Positions 11,758-21,651 of a stretch of DNA of 33,820 bases are shown piece after piece. The DNA comes from Batkoa obscura (lineage: Eukaryota > Entomophthoromycota > Entomophthoromycetes > Entomophthorales > Batkoaceae). Every line of letters starts with the position of its first letter. The stretch's first letter is position 1. Below the pieces are notes generated by a model that did no database searches, was not told the origin of the DNA, and saw only the letters and a program-made list of their open reading frames with translations. Where the stretch lies: contig JASVEC010000190.1 in NCBI GenBank assembly GCA_030770535.1, positions 1 to 33,820 on the forward strand. The letters are read 5' to 3'. A program made the translations under genes and the position numbers.

Positions 11758-11840
11758 TGGGATGTTTTTTTGGCTTCATACTTTCTCCATTTAAGTGCTT
11801 TTGAACCGAAAAATTGTTAGTAAAATTCTTAAACTAAAAA
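11758..11840 (-). mobile_element. Decayed MITE copy
   Basis: Inverse-orientation family sequence: GGGATGTTTTTTTGGCTTCAT at the left, then CCATTTAAGTGCTTTTGA and TTAGTAAAATTCTTAA. The right terminus is degraded. Confidence 0.6.
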
Positions 11841-11935
11841 AGTAATATTGATATATAAATCAAATGATAATCTATATATTGATATTTTTAGCATGCAAAT
11901 AATTTAGATATTCACAGTAATGAGAATTTCGTTTG

Positions 11936-12128
11936 CTATTATTATTAACATTGAATGTAAAATGTCATTATTGTTTAAAACACTCTAATAATCAACAGTT
12001 ACTTTTTAATGAAATTTATTTATTTATTTATGTATTAACTTAATAAACACTCTTTTCAAAAGTTATTTTAACTATTTAACTGTTTTAATCAATAGTAATA
12101 ATATTACATTCAATGTTAATAATGATAG
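11936..12128. repeat. Fold-back inverted repeat, arms of about 48 bp
   Basis: The left arm (about 11936-11982) and right arm (about 12081-12128) are imperfect reverse complements. Both share TTATTAACATTGAATGTAA and end near GTTTAAAACA or its complement. A loop of about 100 bp separates them. There is no coding frame inside. It resembles a second, unrelated fold-back or MITE-type element; only this copy was noticed. Confidence 0.6.
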
Positions 12129-12570
12129 TAAATTAAATTAATATATTATATAATACCAACATTGACTAGAATGTTATACTAAGACACCTTTTAATTCAAA
12201 AATTTAAAATAAAAAGTCTATGGGGGAATAAAGGTTTATATACAATAGATCACACTAAAAGTTTATTGTTTGAGAACTTAATGGCGACAACAATAAGTGG
12301 AATATTAATTTTACAAAGAGAGTTCAAATATAAATTGTAGACTAAAATAATAGTTTGGACATAATAAATTATTATTTAACAAATGAAAACAAGATCTTAG
12401 CTTTAAGTTTATTAACATCTACCAAAATAAAAACATACTCAATAGTGAATTTTAAAAATAAAAATCTAATGAAAAGCAAACAAAAAGCTGAAAAAGATTT
12501 ATTAATAGCTAATACCAAAAATGAAGGCATTCAATCTTGACATGTATCCAACGTTTGTTGAGTTTTTTGA
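12129..12570. other. Intergenic, no feature recognised
   Basis: A short open frame at 12355-12540 is Lys/Asn/Ile-rich, as expected by chance at this base composition. Nothing else is supported. Confidence 0.35.
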
Positions 12571-13227
12571 GTTTATTTACTAAATTACTAAGAGTGAAAT
12601 CTTTATAAAGATTCTTAAATAGTATTAAATATAATAAGCATAACAAAATAAGTAATGAATTATAAATTCAATTAGCCTAGCATTAGGACTTTTTTCAATC
12701 TGTTATATAGCTCATAGTTTATGATTAATGTAATAGGGATCATAAGCAATAAAACAGTAGTAAGTTTATAATTACTGTCTTCATTTATATTTCTCAACTC
12801 AAATCGACTAATTTTAATTACTTTAAGGTTTGGGAAGAGAGATAAAAAGAAAAATAAATCGTCAAATGATAAATCTACTTTATGAATTTACATTTACATA
12901 AATTGCACCCATCTACATCCTTGACATTATATCCATTTATTTTGCATTTCTCTATTGTATCATGAAAGGTATAAATTAGACATTCAATATATATGATTCA
13001 AATATTTTTTAATAAAGAAATTGATTTTAACATTGATCTTGATAGATTCCTAGTATATACTTCTTTTAATGCTATTAATTTTAATAACCATAGTTAACAG
13101 ATTTTGATGAATCAAAGCTACCTAAAAAGATAACATTAGCATCTTGATTATATTCAAGTTATTGCTATTCATTAGAAAAGAATCAGAAACATCAATTCCT
13201 TTTATAATTTATGTTAAAACTAGAATA

Positions 13228-13326
13228 TGGGGGTGTTTTTTTGTGTTTAAGAATTTTACTAACAATCTTTCTACTCAAATAGCGCTTAAAAAATGGAAGA
13301 ATAATGAAATCAAAAAAACACCCCCA
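13228..13326 (+). mobile_element. MITE copy 2, best preserved
   Basis: A 99-bp element with perfect 16-bp terminal inverted repeats (TGGGGGTGTTTTTTTG at the left and its complement at the right), flanked by TA. The interior has AAGAATTTTACTAACAA and CTCAAATAGCGCTTAAAAAA. It can fold into a hairpin stem. It interrupts relic R2. Confidence 0.9.
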
Positions 13327-14013
13327 TATATTATCCCTCCAATCATTAAATCTAAATTGGAAATAAAGTTTATGTTTGATTCAAATTTAGTTAGAGTAGT
13401 AATATGTCACATTCTCCCAAATATAATACCTTTAAGCTTGTAAATTGTGTCTTGATTAAATTCCAACTGTTAAGGTCTAGGCTGATACTAGAACCTACTC
13501 TAAGAAACTTTAATTTAACTGGCTTTAAGCATCTAATAACATTATTTATATTGCCACGAAAACACTTAAAACTTAAAACTTCTACTTGATTCAAGTAGTT
13601 TTTAAATAAATTTATTATAGACGCGTAACCAAAAAATGTATATATGACTAGCTTTTTTAATTTTGAAAGTTGTATTTTAATATTATTATTGCTTTTACAA
13701 TCATATAAATATGAATCATCATTATAATTAAAGTTGTTAGATCAGGGCAATGACCCAAAAATTTAATAATATTTCTACTTACAGTTAAATGCTTTATTTT
13801 TAATTCGTTTTTTAGAGTAAACCCTTGATGCTTTTTAAATTTTTTGAATTATGTATTGCTATCAGTTGAAATCACTGGTCCCCCTATAAGTGCTGCAAGT
13901 GTAACAGAGGAAGACTTTACTATTCCCGCCTTAGATATACCACCACCATATTTACCCTCTTTAAACTTTGCTTGATATTCTTCATTTTTTCATATTCATT
14001 TTTATTACATGAG

Positions 14014-14109
14014 AATATACTTTTGTGTTTAACAATTTTATTAACAATTTTTCTGTTCAAATAGTGTTTAAAAGATAAAAAAGTAATAGAGCCAAAAAAA
14101 ACAACTCCA
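14014..14109 (+). mobile_element. MITE copy 3, left end decayed
   Basis: Family interior (TTTGTGTTTAACAATTTTA, then TCAAATAGTGTTTAAAAG) with right end AACTCCA followed by TA. It is abutted by the next copy with only that TA between them. Confidence 0.7.
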
Positions 14110-14111
14110 TA

Positions 14112-14211
14112 TGGGGATGTGTTTTTGTTTTAAAGAATTTCACTAACAAATTTTCCGCTCAAATAGCGCTTAAAAAATGGAAAAAATAATGAAGTTAAAA
14201 AAACACTCCCA
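14112..14211 (+). mobile_element. MITE copy 4, abutting copy 3
   Basis: A 100-bp element starting TGGGGATGTGTTTTTG and ending AAACACTCCCA, flanked by TA. It has the family interior with CGCTCAAATAGCGCTTAAA. It lies within the F-box relic R2. Confidence 0.85.
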
Positions 14212-14370
14212 TATATTGAGTACATTAGCTTGTATTCAATAACTTTACAATATTAAATAGTGTACTTATTTAATAGGTGTAATTTATAAGGTTCTACTAT
14301 CTTTGTATATTTAAATATTTTATACAGTAAGTTATTCAGTAATTGATTAAACTTGATTTCTAGTTAAAAC

Positions 14371-14830
14371 AATAAATAAACTTTTATATTTACATCTATT
14401 GATATGTTCAATTATAGTATTTTGGTAAAGCTACATTATAAGTGTCCTTGAATTTTACACAGTGTTGTTTAAATTAAGACAACTGTGTTGTTACTAGTTA
14501 TACACAGTTGCTCCAATTGAGAAGTATATAAGTATTGAAATTTCTAGCAACTATACTTTAGAAACCAATGATTAATAATATACTTTAAATTTTGTCAAGT
14601 TCTGTCATATACTTAAACAAAAGTTCATCTTATAAATTTTGTTTGCAATTTATTTTAAATTATTTAAGAAAAAATAATAATATTAAAGTTAAAATAATTA
14701 AAAGACTATAAAATATTTATTGATAGTTAATTTGAAAAGTGTAGTGAGATAAATATTGAAATATTTATAAATATAACTAAGTTAGCATTGGTATTTGATT
14801 TAATTTATTATAAAATAGGATGCTTACAAT
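14371..14830. other. Spacer between two F-box relics
   Basis: A/T-rich and without recognisable coding sequence. It may hold the degraded promoter of relic R2 and the 3' end of R3. Confidence 0.3.
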
Positions 14831-16225
14831 GGACACAATAGGCGTAAATAATAATGAGGAAGTTATGAGCTTACAATCAATGTATACACTTGTATTTTTC
14901 AAATCAAAAGTTGAGCATCTTTACCATGTTTAGCTGTAATCTGTCTTACAAATTTACATCTGAATAAATTGTAGTAAGGGTTATTAATATTTTCTACCCT
15001 AAAACAAAAGGTATCCTTCATATTTCTAATAAGGCTACTTAAAACTCCAATACGAATATGCTAAATGTTTTGTAGCGAGAAAATTGCTTCTAATAATGTT
15101 TTTGGCATATCACTAATGTGTATTTCTTTAGAGATGACAATCTTAAAAATCCTTGATTAATATGTTCTGGGAAAATTATAAAGCCTAAAAAGAAGATATT
15201 ACTGCCATTGATTACGTTGTTATCGTTAGTTCTTTTTAAAGGAGAGTTCAAAATTGTCAAATAACTTAATGCCTTTTACTTTTAAGATGACTAAAATAAT
15301 TAATATTGAAATCATTTTAAAAGTTACTTTCAATCATTAAATCTAAATTAGGAACAAAATCTATATTTGGATTGAGTTCAATTGGAGTAGAAATATGTGT
15401 TGCTATCCTACCAAGTTTGATGACCTTAGATTAATGAGTTCCGCTTTGATTTTATCTAAACTATTGAGATCTAAACCAATATCAAAGTAAATTTCAAATG
15501 ATCTTAATTTATCCGGATTCAAGTATTTAATAGCATCATCTAAACTCCTTTCATAACATGAGATGATCAAAACTTTAATTTGATTCAAGTAATCTTTAAA
15601 TAGATTTATCATAAAAACTTTTTCACGTAAAGCATATATATGATTTCTTTAGTTTTATCATAATTTATATTAGAAAAATATGAACTATCTTCGTAAGTAA
15701 TAACTGTTAAGTTTGAATAATTTAAATACCCAATGGTGTCGCTATTTATAATTAAATACTATATTGTTGGCTCATTCTTTAAAATAAACTCTTGATGCTT
15801 TTTGAATCTTTGAAGCTCAATATCTTCACCAATTGAATATAATATTTTACCTATTTATTCAATAATAATTTGATACAAAGGTCTTTCTTGTGCCAGTACA
15901 TTTATTCTTATTTTATCCCTTTTGTTATATTTATGCTCTGTTTGTATATATTTATCATTTTCAAGTTCCTTTGCAATATATGGAGGTGTTTTTTTGGCTT
16001 CATTATTCTTTCCATCTTTTGAGCACTATTTCAGTGGAAAAATTAGTAATAAAATTCTTAAGCACAAAAATATATCCCCATATATTAAATAGCTTAATTT
16101 ATACTTTATAGCTTTATCATATTAGATATGTTCTTATTTAGCAGTTATAAATTAAGTATGTCTATTGCCTTTACATATTTGAATATCTCATATGATGAAT
16201 CGTTAAATAATTGATCAAACTTCAT
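14830..16225 (-). pseudogene. F-box/LRR-like gene relic R3
   Basis: The minus-strand start at 16225 opens with MKFDQLFNDSSYEIFKYV, and AIDILNL lies a little further on, an F-box-like N-terminus. A MITE (15981-16080) interrupts the gene shortly after. The middle piece at 15612-15403 reads INLFKDYLNQIKVLIIS and then KLRSFEIYFDIGLDLNSLDK. ISTPIELNPNIDFVPNLDLM follows at about 15390-15330. C-terminal pieces with MPKTLLEAIFSLQN (about 15105-15065) and NLFRCKFVRQITAKHG (about 14975-14925) complete the family order. Several stops and frame changes lie between pieces. A decayed host gene with family members on both strands nearby. Confidence 0.6.
15981..16080 (-). mobile_element. MITE copy 5, inverse orientation
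   Basis: A 100-bp element between TA dinucleotides. It begins TGGAGGTGTTTTTTTGGCTTC and ends ATATATCCCCA. The interior is the reverse complement of the other copies (GTGGAAAAATTAGTAATAAA). It sits inside F-box relic R3, just after the F-box segment. Confidence 0.85.
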
Positions 16226-17097
16226 TTTTTTTATAGAGGAGTTTATACATTTATTTGCCTATTTATATGTTTGATCATAATGTACTTTTGTTCCAAATAT
16301 TAAATGTTAAATGTTAAATATGATATCAGTACTATTGATTGATTGTAAGTACAAGCATTATCACAAGCAAAACGAGCAGCTGTTCTTAGTTTAGTATTTC
16401 AGTAGAAAAATTGATTAAATCAAATAATTTAATAATATTTTTACTAAAATGTATATTTGATCGATAAATTATCGTTCTTTTTAATAAAAAGTTAGTTTCT
16501 ATAAAAATTAACATTATGGGTTATTTAGTATAACATTTAAATCATATAATTAAAAGATCATATTTTTAGCAAGATTATGTTAAAAAATCGAAATATTTTT
16601 TTTTCCTATCTATAATCAATAGCTTGAATACTTGAACTATTTTTAACAAACAAAAATGAAAGACATTATATACCCAAGTAAACAATTTATAAAAATTCAT
16701 ATCTGTTGTATTATTAATAAAGGCTTTGCTTATTGATATAGTGCAATATAAGCTATAAACACATTTCCATAATAATGTAGATTTACGCTTTGATCCAATT
16801 TAACCTGAGTAACAAACTCCTAGGGTTTTTACCTATAGTAACTAAATTTAATTGAAGTTATTGTTTAATAATGATTTACGTATCTAAATAGATATAAACT
16901 ATTTTTTAATAATATGGACCTACTTAACCTGGTAAATAGATAATTAAACTATTATTTTATTCTTTACCAGTTTATATTTACTTTATCAAATATATTAAAA
17001 GTGCCCAGGCAGCTTTTAAAATATGTTAAATTAAAAATTTTAAAAATTTTAAAAATCCATAGTAACAAAATTTGATTTTATGAAATAGTCTTTATTA
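16226..17097. other. Intergenic region between relic R3 and the protease gene
   Basis: No gene was recognised. A small repeat of AAAATTTT units occurs at about 17033-17055. Confidence 0.35.
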
Positions 17098-17253
17098 AGT
17101 CTGGGGCTGCTGATGAATATCCATATTCATATTCCTTCATAGAAATATGAAGCGCTTAATATTTAAAACTACAAAAATGCGCTCAAAAAAGCTATAAAAG
17201 AAAAGTGTATGTAACTGCTATCCATATACAATTAAGTTTGATACTAAATTGAA
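17098..17253 (+). promoter_or_regulatory. Promoter of the serine protease gene
   Basis: A TATAAAA box lies at 17193-17199, 61 bp before the ATG. A distal element AGTCTGGGGCTGCTGATGAA begins at 17098. The 28 bp ending at the ATG (17229-17256) are identical to 33764-33791. The same three elements, at nearly equal distances, precede the second protease start at the right edge of the window. Such conservation in otherwise unalignable flanks suggests a shared regulatory module or a recent common promoter origin. Confidence 0.65.
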
Positions 17254-18291
17254 ATGATTCAAAAGGAAATTTTAATTAAAGCATTTGAGGTTTTTTTCAT
17301 AGCTATTTTAGCTACTTCAGCACAAGCTGCACCAGCCGATAAAAATTCAACAAAGCCAGACGATACTCCAACTAATAGAATTATTAATGGTAATACCGGT
17401 TCATGGGCTAACTATCCATCTTTAGTTTCTTTACGTGTTAATGGCGGGCATTCCTGTGGCGGCGCCCTTCTCAATGCTAACACCGTTTTGACAGCTTCTC
17501 ACTGTTCTGAAGTTTCCCCTGGCTCTGTCTCTGTATGGGCATACGCTGGCGGTAACCTCCAAAGACGCCAATGGTGGGGTGATCAACAAGAGCAAGAACA
17601 ACCATGGTGGGGCGGTGAACAAGAGCAAGAACAGCCATGGTGGGGTGGTCAACAAGAACAAGAACAAGAACAAGAACAACCATGGTGGGGTGGTCAACAA
17701 GGACAAGAACAACAACAAGAACAACAACCATGGTGGCCTCAAGAAGGAGAGCAGCACCAGCAACCACAAGCTCAAACCCAGAGTGGACCAGATGGCTCAT
17801 ATACCGAACATCGTGTAAGCCAAATCATTAAACATCCCAATTATAGTTCTGGCGGTTATATTCAATATGATGTTGCTATTTGGAAATTAGCAACTCCAGT
17901 TAGTGCACGTAATTTTTACCAAATTGATACTCAAAATACTGGTAATCAAGAAGGCGCTTCAACCCGATTTGCAGGCTGGGGTAGAGTGGATCCGAATGAT
18001 CAGTATAGATTAGCTTCAAGATTGCAAGAAGCCAACCTTCCCGTTTATTCTTTTGATTCTTGTAATGCTGCTTATCAAGGTTTGTCTAAACCTCATCATT
18101 TATGTGCTGGTTATCGTGAAGGTCGTTCGGCTGTTTGTCAAGGTGATTCTGGAGGTCCACTTGTTATTGGAAATACTATCATTGGTGTTACTTCCTTTGT
18201 CAAAGATTTAAGATGTCTTAATCCTGACTTTCCTTCTGTATTTGCTCGTGTAAATACCTATGCGCAATGGATTCAGCAATATGTTAGATAA
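17254..18291 (+). CDS. Secreted trypsin-family (S1A) serine protease with Trp/Gln-rich insert
   Basis: An intronless 345-aa gene. Hydrophobic residues 10-25 ending AQA look like a signal peptide. A short propeptide follows, with cleavage expected at R42-IINGN. The catalytic triad is His83 (TASHC), Asp206 (YDVAIWKL) and Ser299 (QGDSGGP). Three standard disulfides fit Cys68-Cys84, Cys270-Cys284 and Cys295-Cys321. Residues of about 104-177 form an insert of WWGG and QEQEQ repeats lying between the first two triad residues, in a surface loop before HRVSQIIKHPNY. The residue matching trypsin Asp189, the base of the S1 pocket, is Ala293 (SAVCQGDSGG), so Arg/Lys specificity is not expected. It probably acts outside the cell, perhaps on insect or other protein substrates (inference). 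Neighbouring housekeeping genes are intron-rich; this one is intronless and less A/T-rich. A paralog starts at 33789. Confidence 0.93.
   Translation: MIQKEILIKAFEVFFIAILATSAQAAPADKNSTKPDDTPTNRIINGNTGSWANYPSLVSLRVNGGHSCGGALLNANTVLTASHCSEVSPGSVSVWAYAGGNLQRRQWWGDQQEQEQPWWGGEQEQEQPWWGGQQEQEQEQEQPWWGGQQGQEQQQEQQPWWPQEGEQHQQPQAQTQSGPDGSYTEHRVSQIIKHPNYSSGGYIQYDVAIWKLATPVSARNFYQIDTQNTGNQEGASTRFAGWGRVDPNDQYRLASRLQEANLPVYSFDSCNAAYQGLSKPHHLCAGYREGRSAVCQGDSGGPLVIGNTIIGVTSFVKDLRCLNPDFPSVFARVNTYAQWIQQYVR
17563..17770. repeat. In-frame tandem repeat encoding WWGG/QEQEQ units
   Basis: Four imperfect units centred on CCATGGTGG occur at about 17600, 17635, 17680 and 17727, separated by runs of CAA/GAA-type codons. 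Unit lengths differ by multiples of three. This periodicity keeps several other frames open, which explains the long non-coding frames over this region. Confidence 0.85.
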
Positions 18292-18960
18292 ACAAATCAA
18301 TCAATATTCTAGTAGTTAAAACTTTGGGGTATTGTATAAAGCCTCTTGTATAATAAATGATTTAAAAATACATCCTTTCATTTAATACCATTTCAAACAT
18401 TGTATTTAATAGCCTGATAGTAATTTAATATCACATTGTTTTTTTAGCTACAAATAAAACTATTGAACTTTTAAATTTCGAGAGATTAATTACATATAGT
18501 TAAAGAAATTGGTTTATTCCTATATCTGAATAGCAAATTGTCTTTTTTGAACAATCTTAAATATTATATCTAGCACTGTTTTCGATGCTAATCATGATAG
18601 TAAAATATCCAAGTAGTAAAACAGGCGCTAACCCCATCGCGTAAAAAAGCTCACTAGATTAGTTTTTAATATCGAACGTCAAATGTGATAGTTGAGAATT
18701 TGAAGGATTGAAAGCCTATACTCAATATTATCACACTAAAGGCTCTATTGACTGTGGAATTGAAGATAATTGACGTTATAAAGGATATTTAAGATGAAAA
18801 AAGACTTTCACGTACAAATTGCCAATTGACTATTAGCCTGAAAGTATTAGAATACTGGATAACAACAATAAGAAGGCTCTATTAAATTTCAAAGTTACTA
18901 AAAGATTCTTACAATTATTTCCTATTTTTATTACAATGATAAAAAATTAAAAAATTAGCA
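18292..18960. other. Downstream of the protease gene, nothing recognised
   Basis: The plus strand at about 18610-18930 has somewhat fewer stops than expected and slightly higher GC, but gives no recognisable protein. It may be an old gene relic. Confidence 0.25.
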
Positions 18961-19467
18961 GAAAAGGTAGCTAAAATTCTAAGGTAATATAAGAGACTGA
19001 AATAGGTTTACTAGAAGTCAGTTTACGGAATATTCTAAGATATACGTTGATTCATTTCTAAACTCAACTAAGTTAGCATTGAGACTTGTCTTGGTTTGCC
19101 AAAGAATATAATATTTTTAGGGGGTAATACAAGCGTGACTATTAATAAAGGAGTAATCAATTCGTGATCAGTATTAACATCCATATTATTTAATTCGAAA
19201 TAGTTAATTAATTACCTTAGGATTTAGGAACAAAGACGAGAAGTAAAAAAATCTTTAGATGAAATATTATCAATTCAATCAATTGTAACTCCCTTTACAA
19301 ATTTGCATTCACACAAATTGTATTGAGTAATATCCTTAATCTCACTCTCATTGAGGTTCAATTTTTTTATTTTATCGAAAATATAGTATAAACTATCAAT
19401 ATCAAGACTTTAAATATTTTGAAACAAGGAGATCGATTTTAGTAACGTTAGTCATAATACTAATATA
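18960..19467 (-). pseudogene. F-box/LRR-like gene relic R4, 3' part only
   Basis: A minus-strand piece at about 19370-19190 reads KKLNLNESEIKDITQYNLCE, then CKFVKGVTI and ISSKDFF. It matches the C-terminal region of the family (compare NLYKCRFISQILTN in R1 and DLSKCKFINQITTGF in R7). Stops and a frame change break it. No F-box end was found; a MITE lies immediately upstream. Confidence 0.45.
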
Positions 19468-19568
19468 TGGGAATGTATTTTTGTGTTTAAGAATTTTACT
19501 AACAAATTTTCCACTTAAATAGCGCTTAAAAAAATGGAAAAATAATGAAACAAAAAAAAACAGCCTTG
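19468..19568 (+). mobile_element. MITE copy 6, right end degraded
   Basis: Starts TGGGAATGTATTTTTGTG after TA, with family interior (AAGAATTTTACTAACAAA, then CTTAAATAGCGCTTAAAAA). The right terminus reads ACAGCCTTG, diverged from the inverted repeat. Confidence 0.75.
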
Positions 19569-20269
19569 TATACTATTTTCGAAAAAGTATAGTGCATACT
19601 GTTTAGCACATCCTTGATAAACTATTGTTTTGTAGATACATACTCGCTTTATAATCAACAAGATTTTCTGAAATAAACTCTATTCAATAAATACTATTTT
19701 AATCTAAGATTTAACTCAAACTTTTTTCAAAAAGCCAATACTTTTAGCAAATGATAATTTTTTCAAATATTAATTATTGTATAGATTGTATAAACTGTCC
19801 TATATAAACTTGACTCACCTTAGGCAAAATCACAATATTTTACAGAAAACGTCAAACCAAATACTTACTGCTAGGGTTTAAGATTTTCAAGATAGAAATA
19901 CCATTTATGACCTTCGACATTCATGCTTGTATTTCTCTATTAGTTAAAAAATGTTAAAGGTATTCTATTTGATCAAACAGTATAACATCACAATTAAAAA
20001 GTCTATTTAATACGACATGCGAACTTCGGAATGCTACTTTGTGTTCTTTTAGCAAGTCCTATAGGTTATATTAAATAAGTAAAATTGTAGAAGCTAAAAT
20101 TGTGTATCAAATTTTCAAAGTGTTTATTCAATATTTTATGAAAGTGTTTGCTTGAATATTGATATAAATAAGCAATGATGAATTAATATTTATATACCCT
20201 ACATCACTTTAAATAAGCAAAATAAGTAAGTAAGATGAAATTTTATGTAATATATATAATAATAAATGA
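19569..20269. other. Intergenic region before F-box copy R5
   Basis: No coding sequence recognised. The 820-bp inverted repeat begins at its right end. Confidence 0.35.
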
Positions 20270-21089
20270 TATAAATAAAGAGAACTTGATGTCTTGATTT
20301 TTCTATCCAATCTATAAAATGAATACTTTAAAACTAGATACTTCATCTGATATTGTCATTGACACTATCTTCAGTTTCTTACCTTCAGATCAACTGTTTG
20401 ATTTAAGATTTCTAAACAAAGCATTGTTTGAACAAATCAACTTGCTTATCTTTAATCATTTGTGTTATTCAGTTTATTCGAGTCCATCAACTTACTCATA
20501 TGTTCAACATTCTTTCTATGAATATCGTAGTAACAATGTACAATATTTGAAGATAAAAAGTGACCAGTTGAGCTTTTTAGTTTTATGTCTAGACATTGTA
20601 ATTTTGGATATTGAACATAAATAATTGACCGATATTGATATATTGAATAATTCAATACCACAAGAACTACCTTATTTGAAGAATATGATATTAACCATTA
20701 CAATTAATCAACAGTATATTTTGTTTAAGCATATAGCTTTATTATCTCGGGTTAAGAAGCTAACAGTTAGCGTTAATGATCCAGTTGATCTAGACCATTT
20801 TGTCAATCTACTTGATCCATACAAGCTTAAAGTATTAAAGATTAAATGTATCTCAACCAATTTAAACGGACTTGGTAAGTTGAAAGAGTTATTTGAAGAA
20901 TTAAAGAAGCTAATAGTTATTAGTGAAGCTTTCTCAATACCTTCAACTCTCAATAATAATTCTAATTTTCAATCACTTGAAACACTAAAGATAGAAGGTA
21001 ATCTAGTAAATAAAGTTCCTTTGAACTATTTAGAGGATATTTCTAAAATAAAATCGGTATCTGTAAATATAGATGATTTTATCTATAAT
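20270..21089 (+). repeat. 820-bp inverted repeat, left arm
   Basis: Reverse complement of 28538-29357, with no indel and only two differences seen (at 21004 and 21063). The first 734 bp appear identical. The left edge is sharp at 20270, inside TATAAATAAAG. At the right edge similarity falls to ordinary paralog level just after ATCTATAAT. Confidence 0.9.
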
Positions 21090-21651
21090 GAAATTATAAA
21101 ACCAATGCATCCAATTATTCAATCGTTTGGCTTCAACAAGCCAATATACAATATAAACTGGCTTTTTAACGTCACACATTTAAAAGAAATTTGTATTAGT
21201 AGAACTACTACTTTTGAATCCGCCTTTAAAGCCATTTTATTGCTTAATACTGTTAAAATATTAACTATTCACAATTTAAATTATGCATACCGAGGATTTT
21301 GTTTGCGCCATTACCTTAGTGACCATCTCAACAAAAAAGCGTATAAATTAGCTCGCGGAATCGTTAGTTGTTCCTTAAGCTCGACTTCAATTAAAAAAGC
21401 TATCTTTAAAGGATGTGATATTTCAGCAAATAATTTGTTTGACGTTATTTCTTCTGAATAATATCAGAGTAGTTGATTTTATCAATGGTAGATGTTACTA
21501 TTGTATTGATAAGATAGTATGTGGTTTTTACAAAAAGGCATTTCTAATTCAATTTGATCGAAAATCTATATCTAATAGCTTGACGATTATTCACAACCCA
21601 CTTAGTTACTTTAAACGTTATGTCACTCTTATTGTAGATATTATAGATTAA
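20319..21651 (+). pseudogene. F-box/LRR-like gene copy R5, stop and frameshift
   Basis: The ATG at 20319 opens an F-box-like N-terminus (DIVIDTIFSFLPSDQLFDLR, then FLNKALFEQINLLIF). Leucine-rich repeat-like sequence follows. A TAA at 20622-20624 stands in the same frame, and the frame continues uninterrupted from 20625 to 21461 (LSRVKKLTVSVNDP and LETLKIEGNLVNKVPLN are examples). Near 21455 the frame shifts: NNLFDVISS continues in another frame as LNNIRVVDFING and ends at 21651. The paralog R6 reads NTLFNILFSLNDVKVI without that shift, so the shift is specific to R5. An 84-bp in-frame intron (GT at 20598, AG ending at 20681) could remove the stop but not the shift. Of the seven family members this is the least decayed. 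F-box proteins usually select substrates for SCF ubiquitin ligases. Confidence 0.65.

Larger units (their letters stand above)
12570..14370 (-). pseudogene. F-box/LRR-like gene relic R2, split by MITEs
   Basis: Minus-strand pieces in family order were read. An F-box-like N-terminus reading IKFNQLLNNLLYKIFKY, with LHLLNKYTI just after, lies at about 14365-14260. A leucine-rich middle (VEVLSFKCFRGNINN, then LKFLRVGSSISLDLN) lies at 13594-13391. NINFISNLDLMIGGI follows directly, at about 13375-13330. The C-terminal piece with GCNLCKCKFIK and FDDLFFFLSLFPNLKV lies at about 12920-12790. Stops and frame changes break it throughout. The MITE at 13228-13326 interrupts family-homologous coding sequence just after LDLMIGGI, and two more MITEs lie between the F-box and the middle piece. 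The parent gene was therefore already dispensable, or was killed, when they inserted. Confidence 0.6.

Noticed and set aside
12355-12540. 61-codon plus-strand ORF
   Set aside because: Composition is what A/T-rich DNA gives by chance (Lys, Asn, Ile, Leu). No motif, no splice context and no similarity to other window genes.
17431-17831. Long minus-strand and second/third-frame ORFs over the protease gene
   Set aside because: They are side effects of the in-frame WWGG/QEQEQ tandem repeat, which keeps other frames open. The protease frame has the signal peptide, triad and disulfides.
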